A DNA stretch of 8,228 bases. Origin: SAR202 cluster bacterium. Its GTDB lineage: Bacteria > Chloroflexota > Dehalococcoidia > UBA3495. Shown one piece after another: positions 1-5,736 of this stretch (positions are counted from its first letter, which is position 1; each line of letters begins with the position of its first letter). A program made the translations under genes and the position numbers. Below the pieces are notes generated by a model. It saw only the letters and a program-made list of their open reading frames with translations. It was not told the DNA's origin and did no database searches. Location: contig NVSQ01000004.1 in the NCBI GenBank assembly GCA_002401285.1, forward strand, positions 29,446 to 37,673, written 5' to 3'.

Positions 1-485
1 ACGATGTTCAAGGGCGAAAACTTTCCCAGCCCCCGGACCACCGGGAAGGTGATGGCGTGGTCGCCGCCCACCACCACGGGAAATGAGCCCCGTTCCACCA
101 CCTTTTCAACGACAGCAGTCAGCTTCCCAAAGTTCTCCACCACCTCCGAAGGCACGATCGTGAGGTTGCCGCAGTCGGCCATCGTCACGCCCCGCAGCAA
201 CTCGTCCTCAATGTCGATGTCGAAGAGCCCCTCCGCCGGAGTCTGAGCCCCGAAGGGGTCCGAATAGTTGTATCCCCTGGGAGCGTCCCGGATTGCGTCG
301 GGTCCGAAGCGCGCGCCGGGCCGGCCAAAGGTGCCCTGGTCGAAGGGAACACCGATGATTGCCACGTCGGCGTCTAAATCGTCCAGATCGGTGCACAAGG
401 GGGCCTTGAAGAAACTTCGAGGCTGGGCCCGTATGATGGGCCAAACTTCGCCGGGGGCCTGATCGCTTTCATTTGGTCGGGTCAT
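1..485 (-). CDS. Agmatinase/arginase-family ureohydrolase, N-terminal part (runs off left edge)
   Basis: Ureohydrolases are di-manganese enzymes that release urea from agmatine, arginine, guanidinobutyrate or related guanidino compounds; this one is probably cytoplasmic. Only the first 161 codons are in the window, about half of a normal 300-350 residue enzyme. The frame is fully open from an ATG at 483-485, preceded by a GAGGG ribosome site. Visible family marks are the beta-strand block IIGVPFDQGTFGRPGARFGP (residues about 43-62) followed by DAIR, and the metal-ligand motif GGDHA at 140-144, where His143 should be the first Mn ligand. The later DxDxxD and final metal motifs lie outside the window. 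It is divergent from the RidA-family gene, which suggests amino-acid or polyamine nitrogen metabolism. The family is firm; the exact substrate cannot be decided because the specificity loops are missing. Confidence 0.9.
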   Translation of the reverse strand, partial: MTRPNESDQAPGEVWPIIRAQPRSFFKAPLCTDLDDLDADVAIIGVPFDQGTFGRPGARFGPDAIRDAPRGYNYSDPFGAQTPAEGLFDIDIEDELLRGVTMADCGNLTIVPSEVVENFGKLTAVVEKVVERGSFPVVVGGDHAITFPVVRGLGKFSPLNI

Positions 486-597
486 GTTTCCCTCGATCGG
501 CGATGCGGTTGAGTGATATATGGCCCAAGTTTAGCAGCATGCCCTAACCGGGTGCCATCGTTCAGCATGGAGCAGATCGTACATCCTGTAGGTCTCC

Positions 598-632
598 GTC
601 ATCCCGGCCCTTCCGCGGACGGGGGATCCAGA
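598..632. repeat. Degenerate dispersed palindromic repeat (GTCATCCCGG...GGGGGATCCAG type)
   Basis: The stretch begins with CGTCATCCCGG and ends with GGGGGATCCAG, with ATCCC pairing to GGGAT around a short G/C-rich centre. This resembles the widespread spacer repeat in which GTCAT plus a C-rich arm and a G-rich arm plus ATCCAG flank a short loop. Here the inner stem is poorly paired, so the copy is either decayed or a chance resemblance. Membership is judged from memory of the pattern, not from a genome comparison. Confidence 0.35.
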
Positions 633-635
633 GCA

Positions 636-706
636 CGTCTGCGCAACGCCAAGCCCCGACCCGGCAACCGCGTCTGCGACATTGCCTCTCGGTGGCGCGG
701 CAACCG
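636..706. repeat. Two-copy degenerate tandem repeat, 35 and 36 bp units
   Basis: The first unit (636-670) and second unit (671-706) both begin with CGTCTGCG and both end with CGGCAACCG, while the 18-19 bp between these blocks has diverged. The array abuts the probable RidA-gene promoter region (TATACT at 716-721). Conserved ends with a variable centre could be paired regulator half-sites or the remains of a slipped-strand duplication. Confidence 0.5.
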
Positions 707-715
707 GGAATTACA

Positions 716-721
716 TATACT
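716..721 (+). promoter_or_regulatory. Possible -10 element for the RidA-family gene
   Basis: TATACT matches five of six consensus bases and lies 45 bp before the start codon, giving a plausible leader of about 40 nt. No good -35 hexamer sits 16-18 bp upstream; TTGCCT at 682-687 is too far away. If real, the promoter is weak or activator-dependent, possibly through the tandem repeat just upstream. Confidence 0.25.
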
Positions 722-766
722 CGGGCCACGAAACGGGCTCCAGGCCCGGAAAGAGGAGAATATAAG

Positions 767-1159
767 ATGGCTAAGACCGTACTGAAAAGCCCAACACTGA
801 TCACCTCTGCGGGCATCATGTCCCATGGCATACAGGTCCCGGCGGGGAATATGGTATTCGTTTCCGGCCAAGTCGCCCGCAACGCTCAAGGCGAACTAGT
901 GGGCAAAGGGGACATCTTCGCCCAGACAATACAGGTATTGGAGAACGTTAAGTCAGTGCTGGCAACCGCCGGCGCCACCATGGACGATGTGGTCAAAGTG
1001 ACCGTGTTCGTGACCAACGTGGTGGAGCACTACGACCAGATTCACGCCGCCCGCGCCGAGTACTTCAAGAGCGACTATCCGGCCAGCACCATGGTTGAAG
1101 TCCGCTCCCTGGTAAACCCGGACATGCTGATTGAGATTGAGGCTATTGCTGTGGTTTAG
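767..1159 (+). CDS. RidA/YjgF/UK114-family protein
   Basis: This 130-residue protein has the usual RidA length. RidA proteins form trimers with active sites between subunits, and the archetype hydrolyses reactive enamines/imines made by PLP enzymes. I start at 767 because GAGGAG at 753-758 is well spaced; the longer in-frame opening from 692 has no comparable site and would add 25 non-family residues. Family marks are VFVSGQVARNAQGELVGKGD (about 31-50), QTIQVLENVKSVLATAGATM (about 53-72), VVKVTVFVT (75-83) and the C-terminal IEIEAIAVV. The diagnostic region reads VEVRSLVNPDM. The archetypal enzyme has VEVARLP here, so the catalytic Arg is absent or shifted by one (Arg113/Ser114). This may be one of the Rid subfamilies without proven imine deaminase activity. 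Confidence 0.92.
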   Translation: MAKTVLKSPTLITSAGIMSHGIQVPAGNMVFVSGQVARNAQGELVGKGDIFAQTIQVLENVKSVLATAGATMDDVVKVTVFVTNVVEHYDQIHAARAEYFKSDYPASTMVEVRSLVNPDMLIEIEAIAVV

Positions 1160-1197
1160 GCTACCGTAATTCTTTGGCTTTCGGCCGAAGGGCCGGT

Positions 1198-2004
1198 ATG
1201 GAACAATCTTGGTCATCGGGCAAACGTGTTGTAAGAGATCCGGCAAAGCCGTTGGTAGGGATTTTTCGTAGGATGCTTTTAGACAACGGGAAAAGATTCG
1301 TTGCTTTTTTCGATATCCTAGGGTTTGGCTCTTGGGTGGAAACCGCTGGTTCCATGGAGGTATTTACCTACGTTCGGGGGTTCCTGAATCTGATGGTCCG
1401 CGCAAGCCTACCTGGGAGTGTGGTTAATCCCGATATGTCAGTGGATGTACCAGAATCTGACCTGGGGTACGTTACGTTTTCGGATTCTATCGTTTTCTTC
1501 TCGCGGGATGATTCTTACGATTGCCTTAAGACCATGCTTGCAGTTTGCGGTGAATTCATGAACGCCGTAATCTGTGGCCCTTCTAGGATGATTCGAGGAG
1601 CAATCGCCTATGGGGAGTTTTATGTGGACCCTGAAGCGAACGCCTATGTAGGCCAGGCATTGATTGACGTTTACCGTCTTGAGGGGAGGCAAGATTGGTT
1701 GGCGTTGAGTATGCACGACTCCCTTGTAGCTCTTCCTCAATTTACTCGTGCCCTCGCCGAACATCCGGGCTATATCGTTCGGCCATTGGTTCCATTACGT
1801 GACTCGGAAGAAATGCCATACTGCATAAATTGGGCGCACAGGACCTTTATTCACGCAGACTTCAATGCTAGACGCAGCCTGGTTAGATGTTATCGCCGGA
1901 GCCTTAAAGCCTTACGAGGAAACCAAGAGGAACTCAAGAAGTTAAAACGCCGCGTGAAACAAATGAGGGAATTCTTGATCCACTACAATCCCGAAATTGT
2001 GTAG
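1198..2004 (+). CDS. Stand-alone class III nucleotide-cyclase-like domain protein
   Basis: This 268-residue protein has no family name I can give with certainty, but its core follows the class III cyclase pattern. FVAFFDILGF (34-43) matches the first metal-binding strand of cyclases (F-x-D-I-x-G-F; Asp39). TFSDSIVFF matches the second metal strand (Asp96). RGAIAYGEF (133-141) matches the IGI-x-x-G strand. GQALIDVYRLE (152-162) matches the G-x-x-V-N-x-A-x-R-L-E helix: Arg160 is kept, while the usual Asn is Ile. The C-terminal 40 residues are strongly basic and probably helical (LKKLKRRVKQMREF). There is no signal peptide or membrane segment. ATG 1198 has AAGGG five bases upstream; ATG 1273 (243 aa), right before the first strand, is a real alternative. 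G+C is about 48% over 1261-1620 against 67-70% in sampled neighbour lines, which suggests acquisition. Catalytic activity, product and any signalling role are inference. Confidence 0.8.
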   Translation: MEQSWSSGKRVVRDPAKPLVGIFRRMLLDNGKRFVAFFDILGFGSWVETAGSMEVFTYVRGFLNLMVRASLPGSVVNPDMSVDVPESDLGYVTFSDSIVFFSRDDSYDCLKTMLAVCGEFMNAVICGPSRMIRGAIAYGEFYVDPEANAYVGQALIDVYRLEGRQDWLALSMHDSLVALPQFTRALAEHPGYIVRPLVPLRDSEEMPYCINWAHRTFIHADFNARRSLVRCYRRSLKALRGNQEELKKLKRRVKQMREFLIHYNPEIV

Positions 2005-2186
2005 GGCGGTGAGCCTCACATTCGATACAAAGAATGTACTCGTCCATTTAAGTGCAGGTTTATATGCGGGAGGTACCGATTATCGATATTTACGAGGCTT
2101 GAAGTCCCTGCCGCGTGGTCAAGTTCGATTATATGCTCCTTGCAATTCACGCCGGTGTGCGGAGATTGAAACCGCCCCTACAAATA
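1997..2186. repeat. Imperfect inverted repeat spanning both convergent stop codons
   Basis: The cyclase-like gene ends in TGTAGGGCGGT (2000-2010). On the opposite strand the hydrolase gene ends in TGTAGGGGCGGT (complement of 2171-2182). The arms match at 11 positions with a one-base gap and are about 160 bp apart. In both arms the TAG is the gene's own stop codon. Motifs of the TGTAGGGGCGGTTT kind resemble dispersed spacer repeats, so these may be the ends of a decayed insertion or the boundary of the acquired cyclase-like gene. Confidence 0.45.
2005..2177. other. Convergent intergenic region without recognisable gene
   Basis: This 173-bp spacer separates two converging genes and has the same AT-richer look as the cyclase-like gene. 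No strong hairpin followed by a T run is present, so no intrinsic terminator can be called. A short palindrome TATCGATA and a weak CTTGA/TCAAG stem are the only local structures. An open frame beginning with TTG at 1997 has no ribosome site and no recognisable protein character. Confidence 0.55.
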
Positions 2187-3056
2187 CACCCCGTACCATT
2201 CCAAAGTAGCCGCCATTACCTCGCTGAAGGCGGGTTCTGAATAGACTTCGTAGTGGCCGTAGCCTTTGAGGACCACTAGCTTTTTAGGGTCGCCGGCGTG
2301 GGCGTAGAGTTGCTCCGATTCTTCGGGGAGGACCAGACGGTCGTTGTCGCTGGTTATGAAGAGGATGGGGCGGGGTGAGATCTTGTCCACGATCCATTCG
2401 GGGTTGAAGCCGATGGTGTCGTCCACGTACTCCAGGGGGATGGTGCCTACGGCCGCCGGGTTGTTGCGCCGGGCCGCCGCAGCTAGTTCGGCCGATTGCC
2501 GGTCGGGAAGCAGGATCTCGCTGCGGTCTACGTATTCCGATTCCCCGGTGCTGGCCCGTTTCTCCCGGTCTTCTTTAGAGCGCTCCTGGAGGTCGAACCA
2601 CTCGTCCACTCGGCGGACCCGGCTCATCCACCGGGCGCCGTGGCCGATGCCCACCACGCTGACGATGCACTTGGCTCGCTGGTCGACCGCGCCGGTCCAG
2701 GAAACGGTGGCGCCGCCGTAGCTGGTGCCGTAGAGGCCGATCCGGTCGGCGTCCGCCTCCGGTTGCATACCCAGATAAGTCATGGCGGCCTGGACGTCGG
2801 CGACGCGGCTGTAGGGGGCCAGACGGCTGCGGGTGCCCTCGCTTTCGCCCCATCCCTTGTAGTCGAAGGTCATGACCACGTAACCGGCGTCGTTGAGGGT
2901 TTTGGCGTTGTCCGGCAGGTAGAGGTCCTTGACGCCGGTGTAGCCGTGACACAGCAGCACCGCCGCGCGCTGTTCGCCGGATGGTAGACCGTCGGGAACG
3001 TAGATGTCGCCGACAAGCTTGAACCCTTCGCTATAGAACTCAACCGCCCGTTTCAT
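2178..3056 (-). CDS. Alpha/beta hydrolase (peptidase S15/dienelactone-hydrolase-like)
   Basis: This is a 292-residue, probably cytoplasmic serine hydrolase. The fold is clear: LLCHGYTG (34-41) supplies the oxyanion-hole turn, VVMTFDYKGWGESEG (60-74) is the usual strand and loop after it, and GTSYGG (110-115) is the nucleophile elbow with Ser112. Asp239 in TSDNDRLV is the likely acid and His268 in GYGHYEVY the general base. The segment between about 140 and 220 is rich in charged residues and should form the lid. ATG at 3054-3056 is preceded by AGGAGAAAGG. It is the last gene of the tldD-tldE-MFS run, with a 74-bp gap and its own extended -10 promoter, so it may be expressed both ways. The substrate is unknown: esterases, amidases and peptidases share this architecture. 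A role in editing or releasing an exported product is inference from position only. Confidence 0.9.
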   Translation of the reverse strand: MKRAVEFYSEGFKLVGDIYVPDGLPSGEQRAAVLLCHGYTGVKDLYLPDNAKTLNDAGYVVMTFDYKGWGESEGTRSRLAPYSRVADVQAAMTYLGMQPEADADRIGLYGTSYGGATVSWTGAVDQRAKCIVSVVGIGHGARWMSRVRRVDEWFDLQERSKEDREKRASTGESEYVDRSEILLPDRQSAELAAAARRNNPAAVGTIPLEYVDDTIGFNPEWIVDKISPRPILFITSDNDRLVLPEESEQLYAHAGDPKKLVVLKGYGHYEVYSEPAFSEVMAATLEWYGVYL

Positions 3057-3088
3057 GCCGCCTTTCTCCTGACGCCGATTTTGGCAGG

Positions 3089-3118
3089 ATTATACCACCG
3101 GCAAGACGGATGTCTTAA
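3089..3118 (-). promoter_or_regulatory. Extended -10 promoter of the alpha/beta hydrolase gene
   Basis: Read on the minus strand, TATAAT (3089-3094) is a perfect -10 and is preceded by TGG, giving an extended -10. TTAAGA (3113-3118) matches four of six -35 bases at an 18-bp spacing. A small inverted repeat, AAGAC/GTCTT with a 4-base loop (3102-3115), overlaps the spacer and could be an operator. Initiation would fall near 3082, leaving a leader of about 25 nt that includes the ribosome site. Confidence 0.6.
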
Positions 3119-3130
3119 CGGAGGAGGGCG

Positions 3131-4372
3131 CTAATCTTGGAGCGGAGAAGCTCCCTTCGCGGTCAGAGGCACCAGGGCAAGTATGACGGCGGCGGCGGCG
3201 AATAGGGCGGCCACGTAGTAAAGTGCGGCGTCCAGTCCCAGGGCTTCGTACAGCGAAGCGGCGATCAGGGGAGACACGGCGGCCATCAAGAAACTGAAGA
3301 AGGCGACGATGCCCAGGGCGGTGGTGGCCACTTCCCGCCCTACGATCTCCAGGGTGGCGGCGGTCAATATTGGTTGGTCCGGGTACAAGAAAAGGCCCAA
3401 CAAAGCGATCAGGACGGTGAGGGAGATCCCTTCACTGAATCCGGCCAGCAGCAGCGAGATGGCGCATGACCAAATCAAGCCCGGCACCAGCACCTGCTTC
3501 CGGCCGACGCGGTCAGACAGGTACCCCATCATCGGCTTGGCGATCAGCCCTATCGCGATCAGCAAGCCTATGTGAACGCCCCTGAGAAACGGACTCATCC
3601 CCAGGTCGTTGGCTAAATACAGGGGCAATATTGTAACCAGGGCTACAAGGCACATGGACCGGAGGCCTCGCACGGCGATGATACCCCACATGGCACGATT
3701 GCGGAGCAACCTCTTGGTGGCCTCTTTCCTCCTATCGAAATCTGTGGCGCCGGTGTCTGTGTCGGGTCCGCCGATGCCGCGAAATGCCCAAACCGCCATG
3801 AATGCCAGGAAGAACGGAGCTATCGCGTATATGCTGAGGATCCCTTGCCAGCCCAATACCAACAAGAGCGAACCGGTCGCAACGGGTCCGGCCACGTCGC
3901 CGATGCTGCCGCCCACTCCGTGGAAAGACAAGGCCATGGCCCGCCGCTGGGAGAAGTGGTAGGACAGGGATGCTGAGGCGGGTAGGTGCCAGATGGAGTG
4001 GGATATGGCGACGATGGCGATTCCGGCCAGCAGCAACGGATAAACCGGAGACAGCCCGAGTATCAGAGAACCTAGGCTTATCCCACCGATGCAAACGGCT
4101 AACAGTAGCCCCCAATGGCGCCGGAGCGGGTCGATTAGGAACCCTCCGGGCAGGGAGACGATACCCGACGCCAGCTCCCGGGTGGTGACCAGGGCGCCTA
4201 CTCCGACGCCGCTCAGGTGAAAGGTGGCCTGAATCTCAGGCAGCAAGACCACGAAGCCCTGAATCATCCAATGAAACAGTGTGTGACCGCCGGCTAAGGA
4301 GCTAAGAATGAAGCCGTTGCTGTTTCTGATGTCTTTTTTACGTTGGGGAGTTACCTCGGTTGTTTCTGCCAT
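3131..4372 (-). CDS. MFS transporter, fosmidomycin-resistance (Fsr)-like exporter
   Basis: This is a 413-residue inner-membrane protein with twelve predicted hydrophobic segments in two groups of six, separated by a charged loop (about 200-225, PDTDTGATDFDRRKEATK). The sixth-seventh loop and length are normal for the major facilitator superfamily. GYLSDRVGRK (283-292) is the conserved loop 8-9 motif; the equivalent loop 2-3 motif is degenerate (GGFLIDPLRR, 76-85). The block SHSIWHLPASASLSYHFSQR (124-143), then the glycine-rich HGVGGSIGDVAGP (151-163), resembles the family containing the fosmidomycin-resistance protein Fsr. Members are proton-driven exporters of small molecules. It starts 32 bp after tldE stops, so the two are almost surely co-transcribed; its ribosome site (AGG, six bases before ATG) is modest. 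The substrate is unknown. Export of a TldD/E-processed product is a hypothesis. Confidence 0.92.
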   Translation of the reverse strand: MAETTEVTPQRKKDIRNSNGFILSSLAGGHTLFHWMIQGFVVLLPEIQATFHLSGVGVGALVTTRELASGIVSLPGGFLIDPLRRHWGLLLAVCIGGISLGSLILGLSPVYPLLLAGIAIVAISHSIWHLPASASLSYHFSQRRAMALSFHGVGGSIGDVAGPVATGSLLLVLGWQGILSIYAIAPFFLAFMAVWAFRGIGGPDTDTGATDFDRRKEATKRLLRNRAMWGIIAVRGLRSMCLVALVTILPLYLANDLGMSPFLRGVHIGLLIAIGLIAKPMMGYLSDRVGRKQVLVPGLIWSCAISLLLAGFSEGISLTVLIALLGLFLYPDQPILTAATLEIVGREVATTALGIVAFFSFLMAAVSPLIAASLYEALGLDAALYYVAALFAAAAVILALVPLTAKGASPLQD

Positions 4373-4404
4373 TACCTGCCTATAGACCTATTATGACCGG
4401 CTCG

Positions 4405-5736
4405 TTAGACCGTAACACCGGTGAAATTGAAGCGGCCTATCTTTAGGGCCGGGACTTTGGTGGCGAACCCCACCTCGTTCAAGACAAGTTTGCTTTGGCT
4501 GCCCACGGCCTCGACCCCTGCCAGCGCTTCTACGTAGGATTGGGTAAAACGCAGGTCTTTCACCGGGTAGCTAAGTTGCCCGTCCTCGATAAGAAAGGTG
4601 CCGTCCCGGGTCATGCCGGTCATCACGCAGTTCCGGTTGTGCACCAGTCGGGTGTAGTGGAACCGGGTGATGTACAGACCCCGCTGGGTCGAGGCAATCA
4701 TCTTTTCCAGGGACGAATCTCCGGTCTGCATAAATAAGTTGGAGGCGACCGGTGGTCCGGTAAACGCGAACTGGTGGCCGGTGGACCGCCTCCCCTCCTT
4801 CCCTGCTGTATAGGAGTTGTGCACCGGGTCCAAGACAACACCTTCTTGAATGAGCTGAGTGTGTTGGCGTGGCACCCCCTCGGCGTCGAAGGGGACCGGC
4901 CAGCCCTCCAAGTCGGCGCCGTCGTCCCATATGGAGATCTGGGGGCTCATCGCGCGTTCGCCGATCAGGCCGTTCATCCAGCTTCGTTCTTCTTGGACCG
5001 CCTGTGCGCCCATACCGTAAAGGCTGAGGCTGCCCAGCATGTCGTCCACGGCGTAGGGATCCAGGACTACCGTGTACTCGCCTGGCTCAACGGTCCGGGG
5101 GTTTTGGCCTCTTAGGGCCTTGTCCACGGCCTCGGTGGCCAGGGCGCCGGAATCGATGTCTTCAACCCGCCAGGACCCGCCCTTGGACCAGCCCGCCGAG
5201 GTGTTGCTTATGGCCATCACCAGCAGCCCGGCAAAGGTCCCGGCGTGGTAGGCCCGAGCTCCCTTGGTGCTCAATACGGCGGTTTCCTGGGTGCCGTTGC
5301 GAAAGAATCCAGATGCTTCCAACCCACTGGCCTCGGCTAGCCGGCAAACTGATGCCACCACTTGGGAACGGGAGGCCGGGCCGTAGGATTCGGTATCCGA
5401 GTCGTGGGTGGCCACCTGAGGCGGTGAGCCGGGGATGGGCAGACCGTTGAAGTCTGGGTCCTCCGGCATCAGCAGAGCGTTCTGATGGGCCAGCTTGGCG
5501 GCTTTTTGGATACCGCCGTCGCTAAGATCGTTCGTGGTGGCCCGCCCCTGCCGTTGGCCCACCACCACCCGAATATGGAGCTGAGCGTTGCCGTGGGACA
5601 CGTTCTGGTGGATGTCGTTGGATGCGAACCGGGTGAGGCTAAGGTCTTGAACGGACAGGTAGGCATCGGCTTCTCGAATGTTCGGTTGATCCAATGTCTG
5701 GGAGAGGACCGCCTCGCACCGGTCTCGTCCGATCAT
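4405..5736 (-). CDS. pmbA: TldE/PmbA, non-metal subunit of the TldD-TldE protease
   Basis: This 443-residue protein is a normal-length TldE/PmbA. In the studied heterodimer TldE lacks the zinc site and forms the chamber with TldD. The pair clips unfolded peptides, including the microcin B17 leader and the CcdA antitoxin. Visible family marks are READAYLSVQDLSLTRF (21-37) at the N-terminus, the central AGWSKGG (181-187), the FDAEGVPRQ strand (283-291), the YTAGKEGRRSTGHQ loop (309-322) and the C-terminal GVEAVG (407-412). No HExxxH is present, as expected. The ATG at 5734-5736 shares one base with the TGA stop of tldD, so translation is probably coupled; a weak GGGG ribosome site lies seven bases upstream. 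A longer in-frame opening to 6009 is the antisense-style shadow of tldD's tail, not an N-terminal extension. The MFS gene follows after 32 bp. Confidence 0.94.
   Translation of the reverse strand: MIGRDRCEAVLSQTLDQPNIREADAYLSVQDLSLTRFASNDIHQNVSHGNAQLHIRVVVGQRQGRATTNDLSDGGIQKAAKLAHQNALLMPEDPDFNGLPIPGSPPQVATHDSDTESYGPASRSQVVASVCRLAEASGLEASGFFRNGTQETAVLSTKGARAYHAGTFAGLLVMAISNTSAGWSKGGSWRVEDIDSGALATEAVDKALRGQNPRTVEPGEYTVVLDPYAVDDMLGSLSLYGMGAQAVQEERSWMNGLIGERAMSPQISIWDDGADLEGWPVPFDAEGVPRQHTQLIQEGVVLDPVHNSYTAGKEGRRSTGHQFAFTGPPVASNLFMQTGDSSLEKMIASTQRGLYITRFHYTRLVHNRNCVMTGMTRDGTFLIEDGQLSYPVKDLRFTQSYVEALAGVEAVGSQSKLVLNEVGFATKVPALKIGRFNFTGVTV

Larger units (their letters stand above)
486..766. other. 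Divergent intergenic region between ureohydrolase and RidA-family gene
   Basis: This 281-bp spacer holds no gene I can support. It should contain both divergent promoters. Near the ureohydrolase end, at 509-528, lies an AT-centred imperfect palindrome (outer TTG/CAA arms, ATATAT core, 7 of 10 pairs). It could be a minus-strand -10 region or an operator, but there is no convincing -35. Around 598-632 lies a GTCATCCCGG...GGGGGATCCAG pattern resembling a dispersed repeat common in bacterial spacers. From 636 to 706 lies a degenerate tandem repeat, listed separately. Confidence 0.6.

Noticed and set aside
1174..1272. TTG start at 1174 for the cyclase-like gene and a hairpin (TTCGGCCGAA) as RidA-gene terminator
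   Set aside because: ATG starts at 1198 and 1273 are better supported. The palindrome has almost no loop and no following T run, so it is not an intrinsic terminator.
1997..2209. 70-residue plus-strand open frame after the cyclase-like gene, considered as an effector partner
   Set aside because: It begins with TTG inside the end of the previous gene, has no ribosome site, no domain or membrane segment, and runs over the hydrolase stop.
2496..2987. 163-residue plus-strand open frame
   Set aside because: It is the antisense shadow of the alpha/beta hydrolase, whose catalytic motifs are all present on the minus strand.
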